Below, in pieces: positions 59,040 to 64,000 of a stretch of DNA of 64,000 nucleotides. The stretch comes from Mesostigma viride (lineage: Eukaryota > Streptophyta > Mesostigmatophyceae > Mesostigmatales > Mesostigmataceae). The stretch is from positions 1-64,000 of the forward strand of contig RPFO01001926.1 of NCBI GenBank assembly GCA_009746045.1, given 5' to 3'. The position numbers and the translations under genes are program-made. Under the pieces are notes generated by a model that saw only the letters and a program-made list of their open reading frames with translations, was not told the DNA's origin and did no database searches. Position 1 is the stretch's first letter; each line of letters begins with the position of its first letter.

Positions 59040-59711
59040 ATTTTCATGCATTTAAAGTTTCAACTAAAGTCTTTGAGGAAAAAAAAGTTCGGCGGCGGCC
59101 GTGGCACCGTTGCACCGTTGCACCGTTGCACCGTTGCACCTCAAATTGCATATGGGCGTCCCCAACATCTACTGCTCCAACCTAGGGCCATTGCTGGTAC
59201 TTTTGACGTCATGAAAGCAGCGTTTTGGACTAGTGGAATATGATTTTACAGCATAAAAAGTCCATTTTATCATGAATGAACATGGCCAACAACCCCAAGT
59301 GCCCCTAAATTTCTCAATATTTGTAGAGAAATGCTACTTCTCATAATTAAAACCTGCACAAATGCACAATTTGGGGCATGCATGTGAAAGTTTGAAGTAC
59401 AAATTCACAATGAGGTTTTACATTTTTCAATTATTAATGGTATCTCATTCTTCAATCAATCAATTTGCAATCGTCCAAACAATTTATTCATTTCATACAT
59501 GTCCGAATATGTTGAAAGAACACATGCAAGTGCTCAATCAGCGTGGACCCCCTTGGACGCGCCCCACCATATATACATTGGACACGTCACCCCAACTACT
59601 AAACTGCCCAAAGTCACGGTAACTGATCCAACTACTATGTACATCTGCATTTCTCCACGTTGCGGTGGGCAATTACGTGCAAAACGCGATTTCGTGCAAA
59701 GTCCTCGCCCA
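59040..59711. other. AT-richer spacer, no gene supported
   Basis: Holds a short (CACCGTTG)n run at 59104-59138. Otherwise unique sequence with only short frames. Confidence 0.4.
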
Positions 59712-60406
59712 TCATCGCTTGCCAGGTCGATATGAAGGAATGTTGTCCCAGCTGGCGCCTTCCTTCAGGAGAGTAACATGTTCTCTAGCGAACTTCAGAG
59801 GGAAACGAAACTTTTGCTCGCACTCATTACTCCAACCGAGGTCGTGCCCTTCATCAAACCATCTGAACACCACCTTCTCCCTCTCTTTGCCCAGGAGGGT
59901 GCCAAAGAGCGGAAAATCTTCCTTCTTGGGGTACTTGTGCTCCCAGTTTATGCACACCTCGTCTACCCATTTCGAACTCCAACCTCCGCGACTCAGTTTC
60001 GCGCCATCCATAAAGCGCATCCGGACGTCCGGCCGAACGTCCCTGATTCGGTTTTCGGCCGTCGCATCTCTGCCCTGACCACCACCCTTCTGCGGCTGTG
60101 CAGGTTCGTCGGCACCCTCCGTCTCCTGCCCCGCCCCTCGCCTGCCCCCTCCCCGACGTTTTGCCTTCTGCCCCTGCGCAGCCGCCGCCTCTGCCATCAA
60201 CTCTTCGTACGTTTTTTCTGGCTGACCGCACGGTAAGGCTGGTGCGTGAGTTGGTGCGTTGGGTGGGAGCTCGTCCCCTCCCGCCCCCGGTTGTGCAACT
60301 GGTTCGCCGACCGCGGCCTGGCCAACAACACGGCCGGCCTCTCTGGACACAGTCCCAGACGCGGATCCACGGGGAAACCGAACTGGAGTTTCTTCTTCGC
60401 CTTTCC
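59712..60406 (-). CDS. Unrecognised gene, probable last exon
   Basis: Minus-strand frame after a TTACGTGCAG acceptor, ending at 59712. It has a low-complexity Gly/Ala/Pro-rich first half with KTYEELMAEAAAAQGQKAKR, then a dense, ordinary-looking part (SSKWVDEVCINWEHKYPKKE, FPLFGTLLGKEREKVVFRWF, FREHVTLLKEGASWDNIPSY-like). No family recognised. Orientation and spacing suggest that it belongs to the gene whose other exons are at 61.4-64.0 kb. Confidence 0.5.
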
Positions 60407-60669
60407 CTGCACGTAAGCACATGCCAATTAACATGAATACGGAAGGGTCGTGTGAGAAATCAATGAAGCCATGGACTGATGCAAAAAAACTTATGTAGAA
60501 ATATATTAAGGTACTTATTAAACTCGTTTATTGAAAATGAAATTTACCGGCCGAATGTACCGTTGGAGCGTGGAAGGGCATCCTTGGTCGATCGAAGATA
60601 TCCGTCAATGTAACGGTGCGGTCGATGTCCCTGGCGGCGCCTCAACATCGACCACCTCAGTCGGGCGCA

Positions 60670-61400
60670 TCAATCCGGCAAACGCCGGCCCTCCACCTGA
60701 GACTTCGGCGGACCCTCCACGTTACGAGCCTCCAATACCCTCTTCTGCAGTGGGGTGCTCGCAACAAAATCCGTGTCAGCCGACGGCTCCGGATCGTCAT
60801 CCTCATTCAGCAGTATCGTGTTCGGGCATTGCTCCATCCCCGTCGAGCGGGGGGGCAAAGTCATCACAACCGTCCTTCCTGACGACGGTACGGGATCGTC
60901 ACCCAGACCCAAAGAAACCGAGGCGAGGGCGGGGGTCCCCTCAACCGGGGGTCCCCATGAATCCTGACGAGGCCTCATTCCCATCTGTCGGACACGACCG
61001 CCTCCCGTAAATCGGGAACGCCCGCCGGCGCTACCAGTAACAGGCCGCGAGCCTGCTTCCTGCTGGCGATCCCCATCCTCATCACAGATACGCCCGCCGG
61101 CGTTTCCAGTAACACGCTGCGAGCCTCCTTCCTGCTGGCGATCCCCCTCCTCATCACAGATACGCCCGCCGGCGTTTCCAGTAACAGGCCGCGAGCCTCC
61201 TTCCTGCTGGCGATCCCCCTCCTCATCACAGATACGCCCGCCGGCGTTTCCAGTAACAGGCCTCGAGCCTCCCTCCCGCTGGCGATCCCCCTCCTCGTCA
61301 CAGATACGCCCGCCGGCGTTTCCAACGACAGGCCTCGAGTCTCCTTCACCAGCACGCTGGCGCTTACCTCCCCCCCTGTTGTCTTCATCCCCCCCATTGT
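60670..61400 (-). CDS. Repeat-bearing middle part of the unrecognised gene
   Basis: Minus-strand frames here are open through a 72-bp minisatellite (24-residue unit GLLLETPAGVSVMRRGIASR-KEAR) and a following acidic segment (NEDDDPEPSADTDFVASTPL). It is uncertain whether this is translated or intronic. Frames change between 61.42 and 61.38 kb, and 60975 ends one of them. Confidence 0.3.
61018..61350. repeat. 72-bp minisatellite, about 4.6 copies
   Basis: Units start at 61018, 61090, 61162, 61234 and 61306 (ACGCCCGCCGGCGTTTCCAG and following). Seventy-two is a multiple of three, so reading frames persist. The core GAAACGCCGGCGG on the minus strand also occurs in the 63.3-kb repeat. Confidence 0.95.
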
Positions 61401-61419
61401 CTCATCACGCAAGCCTCCA

Positions 61420-63222
61420 TCACCCCGACTGCGCTTTTTCCCTCCCCTTCCATCTCCTCCCCCGTCCCTCTCCCCCTCCCCCTCCTCCCATCTCCCCATC
61501 CCCATCCCCTTTCTCCCCCTCCGCCTGCCCCTCACCCATCCCGGGCGGGTGCCCCTCAGCAATATCCTCCTCCTCGTCCTCCTCGTCCTCCTCGTCCTCC
61601 TCGTCCTCCTCGTCCTCCTCCTCCTCCTCATCCTCCTCCTCCTCATCCTCCTCCTTCTCATCCTCATCCGCCTCCCCCTCTTCCCCCTTCTCCGAATCAT
61701 CATCCTCATCAGACGAAGAATCGTCGTCGGAAAAGTATTTGAGGCCTTCCCACCCATCTTCAACAAGCCAATATTTGATAAGGCGGACCAGGCGCTTCCA
61801 CCGGCGGATATGGGCGGGCTCCCCGAACACCAGCAGAACTCTGCAGGGTCCCCTAAAAAGGGCGTTGGTCATCTTGTCAACCACATCCCACACGACCGGG
61901 CTCAAATGCGAGGAGGGTTTGGGAATGTTGCTCTCCTCCGGAATGCAGTCTGCGTCCCACTTGCGCAGGTTCCTCCACTTCTCGTTGCTGTCAGCTGCCA
62001 GGTCCAGCACAGCAAACGCCTGGTCCTCCAGCGACCGAGGAATTTTGTAATTCCCCGCGCACAACTCGTCCACCACCTTCGTCACCACCAGATCCTTTCT
62101 TTTTTCGTTTTCCTTCCATGTCATTGTCCTGTATGCGATCCAGTCGGATCCCATCCTCACCCCCTTCCAATCGCTGTAGGCTTCCAACCTTTCCTTCCAC
62201 CCCTTCTTGGCCTTGGTAGTCCCCTCCTCCGCCGCCTCCTCGACCTCCTTCTCGACCTCCGCCGCCGCCTCCTGTGGCACACCCAGCAGATGTTTGGTCT
62301 TCACCCCCAAATCGTCATACAAATGACGGGGGTGGGAAGCGAGCAGCCCTCTCGGGAACTTCCAGTCCTTCTGGTCGACCACTTTCCTTTTAGCCGGCGG
62401 AAGGTCCCTCAGCGTGAGAATGATCGCCCTCATGGCCGTGACGACCACCCGCCAAAAGTCTCTGGTCAGGCGGCAGTCGGCGATGAACTTGTCGAGGTCC
62501 GTGGCGAAGGTGCCCTTCAGCTTCACGCCAAACACGTGCTCCCTCACCAATACGGGGTCGAAAGTCCCGTTTAGTTGTTTGCAAGCGGCCATCAGCTCGG
62601 GGTTCTCCAGGAACTTGATGTGGGCGAATTGCTTTGCCGCCTCTATCAAATTCTTGGCGACTTCCATTATTTTTATCAGGTTGCTGGGAGGGGCCTCACA
62701 GGACATGATCGGCGCTTGGATCAGGCTGTCGAAGTACTGGAAACTCGCAAGTTCCCGATGCGCGGTGAAAATGGACAGTTCGTGCGCCTTGTCTTTAGGG
62801 CGCGTGTCAAGGAAGTCTTGCCGAGCCGCGATATCCTGTGCGATCGCCGGCTTGCCGTCGACAGCGGGCTTCAAAGGGTCCTCACACCAGAACAGCCAGC
62901 GCTGCATGAAGTTCTTCTGGTCCGGCCCCCACTTGTCCGTCTCTTCAGCCCCTCCTGCCTTGTCGCCTGCGCCGTCCCCTTCGGCCTTGGCTTGCTCTCC
63001 TTTCTGCCAAAAGGGCTTCACAATCGCCCAGATCTTGCCGTACAGAGGAGTTGGGAGAGACACGCCCTTCCCTCTCTTGACGGGTCCATATGCCTGGTAG
63101 GCCCGGTGCACATCCCCCAGCGCTGAGCCCCACGTTGCCTTGGCTTGGGCTGTGTCCTCGGCGTTCATGGCGTTCCCGAGCTGCCTGACAACTTCGATCA
63201 TCTTGCCGACTTGTTCGGTAAC
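61420..63222 (-). CDS. Unrecognised gene, main exon with acidic tail
   Basis: About 600 codons on the minus strand after a GGATGCAG acceptor at 63224-63223. The protein is mostly helical in character (VTEQVGKMIEVVRQLGNAMN; MQRWLFWCEDPLKPAVDGKP; KLKGTFATDLDKFIADCRLT; RTMTWKENEKRKDLVVTKVV; RRWKRLVRLIKYWLVEDGWE). It ends in a strongly acidic run of Asp/Glu (61.57-61.72 kb) followed by a Gly/Glu-rich end at 61420. It has no transmembrane segment or catalytic motif that I recognise. It could be a lineage-specific multigene or transposon-related protein. Confidence 0.55.
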   Translation of the reverse strand, partial: VTEQVGKMIEVVRQLGNAMNAEDTAQAKATWGSALGDVHRAYQAYGPVKRGKGVSLPTPLYGKIWAIVKPFWQKGEQAKAEGDGAGDKAGGAEETDKWGPDQKNFMQRWLFWCEDPLKPAVDGKPAIAQDIAARQDFLDTRPKDKAHELSIFTAHRELASFQYFDSLIQAPIMSCEAPPSNLIKIMEVAKNLIEAAKQFAHIKFLENPELMAACKQLNGTFDPVLVREHVFGVKLKGTFATDLDKFIADCRLTRDFWRVVVTAMRAIILTLRDLPPAKRKVVDQKDWKFPRGLLASHPRHLYDDLGVKTKHLLGVPQEAAAEVEKEVEEAAEEGTTKAKKGWKERLEAYSDWKGVRMGSDWIAYRTMTWKENEKRKDLVVTKVVDELCAGNYKIPRSLEDQAFAVLDLAADSNEKWRNLRKWDADCIPEESNIPKPSSHLSPVVWDVVDKMTNALFRGPCRVLLVFGEPAHIRRWKRLVRLIKYWLVEDGWEGLKYFSDDDSSSDEDDDSEKGEEGEADEDEKEEDEEEEDEEEEEDEEDEEDEEDEEDEEEDIAEGHPPGMGEGQAEGEKGDGDGEMGGGGGGEGRGRRWKGREKAQSG

Positions 63223-63313
63223 CTGCATCCCCGTAGGGCAACAACGCGCAGAGACACATCGACAGTCCTCCCAAATAAGCACAACTCAACTGAGAACAAG
63301 AATACGACTGAAA

Positions 63314-63475
63314 GAAACGCCGGCGGTCGCATCTTGACCAAAATATGGCATGCTAAGGTGGAACATGAAAACCCCTTATAGAAACGCCGGCGGTCGCATC
63401 TTGACCGAACTAATGGCATACTGAAATTAACACAAGAAAACCACTTATAGAAACGCCGGCGGTCGCAACCTGGCT
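63314..63475. repeat. Intronic 67-69-bp repeat, 2.3 copies
   Basis: GAAACGCCGGCGGTCGCA occurs at 63314, 63381 and 63450, each followed by TCTTGACC (or ACCTGG at the last). It lies between the GTAAGCC donor at about 63474 and the acceptor at 63224, so it is intronic. Confidence 0.85.
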
Positions 63476-64000
63476 TACCTTCTGTTCACGGATCTGCCAC
63501 CAGGTCGGCAGGATGGTCTCACCCTTGAGCATCTGCACGTCCACCCCCCGAAATTCGTCCAATCAGTTGCCCACTCCTCCAGCTTCGCCGCGGCCACGGT
63601 CTTCGTGACCTCCTGCTCCTTCCCTCCCCGCGCAACGACCCTGAGCTTTTCCGCCTTCATGAAACCATTCAGCATTGCCTGGTACCACACAGATCTTTGG
63701 TCCACCGTCATATTGTCGGTGACCAGTTCGAATTTCACCGATTTGATGAGTGTGGTAAAGTGGTTCCCGTCCAGCACGAGAAAGCCGCAAATGGCTGGCG
63801 GCAACGGTGGCTTCTTCTCGAATGGAGCCATCTCCCAGGCGGACTTGCACAAACTGTCCAAAAGCGCGGCCTTTCTCACGTCCACGGGCTTAAGATCGTC
63901 CAGCAAATCGGCCCGTCCTGTCAGAACCGCGGTGGAAGCAGCTTCGGCCATTCCCTTGGCCGAGCTCGTTCGCAGGTAGATATCAATTTCTTCGTCAGTC
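63475..64000 (-). CDS. Unrecognised gene, upstream exon, runs off the window
   Basis: Open on the minus strand from the right edge (TDEEIDIYLRTSSAKGMAEA) through KPVDVRKAALLDSLCKSAWE, FLVLDGNHFTTLIKSVKFEL and DQRSVWYQAMLNGFMKAEKL. After WTNFGG the sensible continuation (VDVQMLKGETILPTWWQIRE) is in another frame. The switch falls at a six-G run near 63.55 kb, where a seventh G would join them. The exon then ends QK/GTAAGCC and fits the exon starting at 63222 in phase. Start codon outside the window. Confidence 0.55.
   Translation of the reverse strand, partial: TDEEIDIYLRTSSAKGMAEAASTAVLTGRADLLDDLKPVDVRKAALLDSLCKSAWEMAPFEKKPPLPPAICGFLVLDGNHFTTLIKSVKFELVTDNMTVDQRSVWYQAMLNGFMKAEKLRVVARGGKEQEVTKTVAAAKLEEWATDWTNFGGWTCRCSRVRPSCRPGGRSVNRR

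Noticed and set aside
60975-61350. CRISPR-like array (72-bp repeats)
   Set aside because: Units are contiguous tandem copies without unique spacers, and the genome is eukaryotic.
61379-63126. Plus-strand frames opposite the unrecognised gene (223-341 codons, Ser- or Leu-rich)
   Set aside because: They are complements of the acidic run (poly-Ser/Leu) and of the better-formed minus-strand protein.

Overview
The window is nuclear DNA from a eukaryote, most likely a green alga (Viridiplantae; inference). The evidence is intron-bearing genes with clean GT-AG junctions, a plant-type beta-amylase, a histidinol dehydrogenase with a transit-peptide-like N-terminus, a chromodomain Ty3/gypsy retrotransposon, an hAT transposon, LINE and SINE families, and long microsatellites. 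There are no bacterial operons, ribosome binding sites or CRISPR arrays. I cannot name the species.

Four cellular genes can be read with confidence: a PDAP1/PP28-type phosphoprotein (12.0-12.5 kb, minus); histidinol dehydrogenase in nine exons (13.8-22.7 kb, plus; 521 residues, all zinc ligands present); beta-amylase GH14 in three exons (28.2-31.1 kb, minus; 711 residues, both catalytic glutamates present); and an EAPP-like protein (50.7-51.3 kb, plus) whose 135-bp intron is open in frame. An unrecognised minus-strand gene with an acidic low-complexity tail fills 59.7-64.0 kb and runs off the right edge. Weaker minus-strand exon candidates lie at 2.9-4.2 kb.

The rest is mostly mobile and repetitive DNA. 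From 0 to 11 kb there is a LINE ORF1 copy, a diverged segmental duplication rich in CCAC repeats, SINE fragments and a second ORF1-bearing element. From 22.9 to 27.05 kb is an island of LINE and SINE debris flanked by inverted repeats. From 33.5 to 45.5 kb is a three-level nest: a piggyBac-like TTAA element inside a Ty3/gypsy chromovirus (5-bp target duplication) inside a 5'-truncated LINE (16-bp target duplication). From 46.19 to 50.31 kb is a complete hAT transposon with matching termini and an 8-bp target duplication. From 52.3 to 59.0 kb are three copies of an ORF1-only LINE derivative, two of them forming a giant inverted repeat.

The strongest candidate for something undescribed is that retroelement family: ORF1 (an RNA-binding L1-ORF1p-like protein) followed directly by about 420 bp of 3' UTR ending in a small hairpin and a pentanucleotide or TTAA tail, with no reverse transcriptase in any copy. 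An adjacent LINE ORF2 remnant carries the same 3' end with a compensated base-pair change in the hairpin, which suggests the autonomous partner and the signal it recognises.
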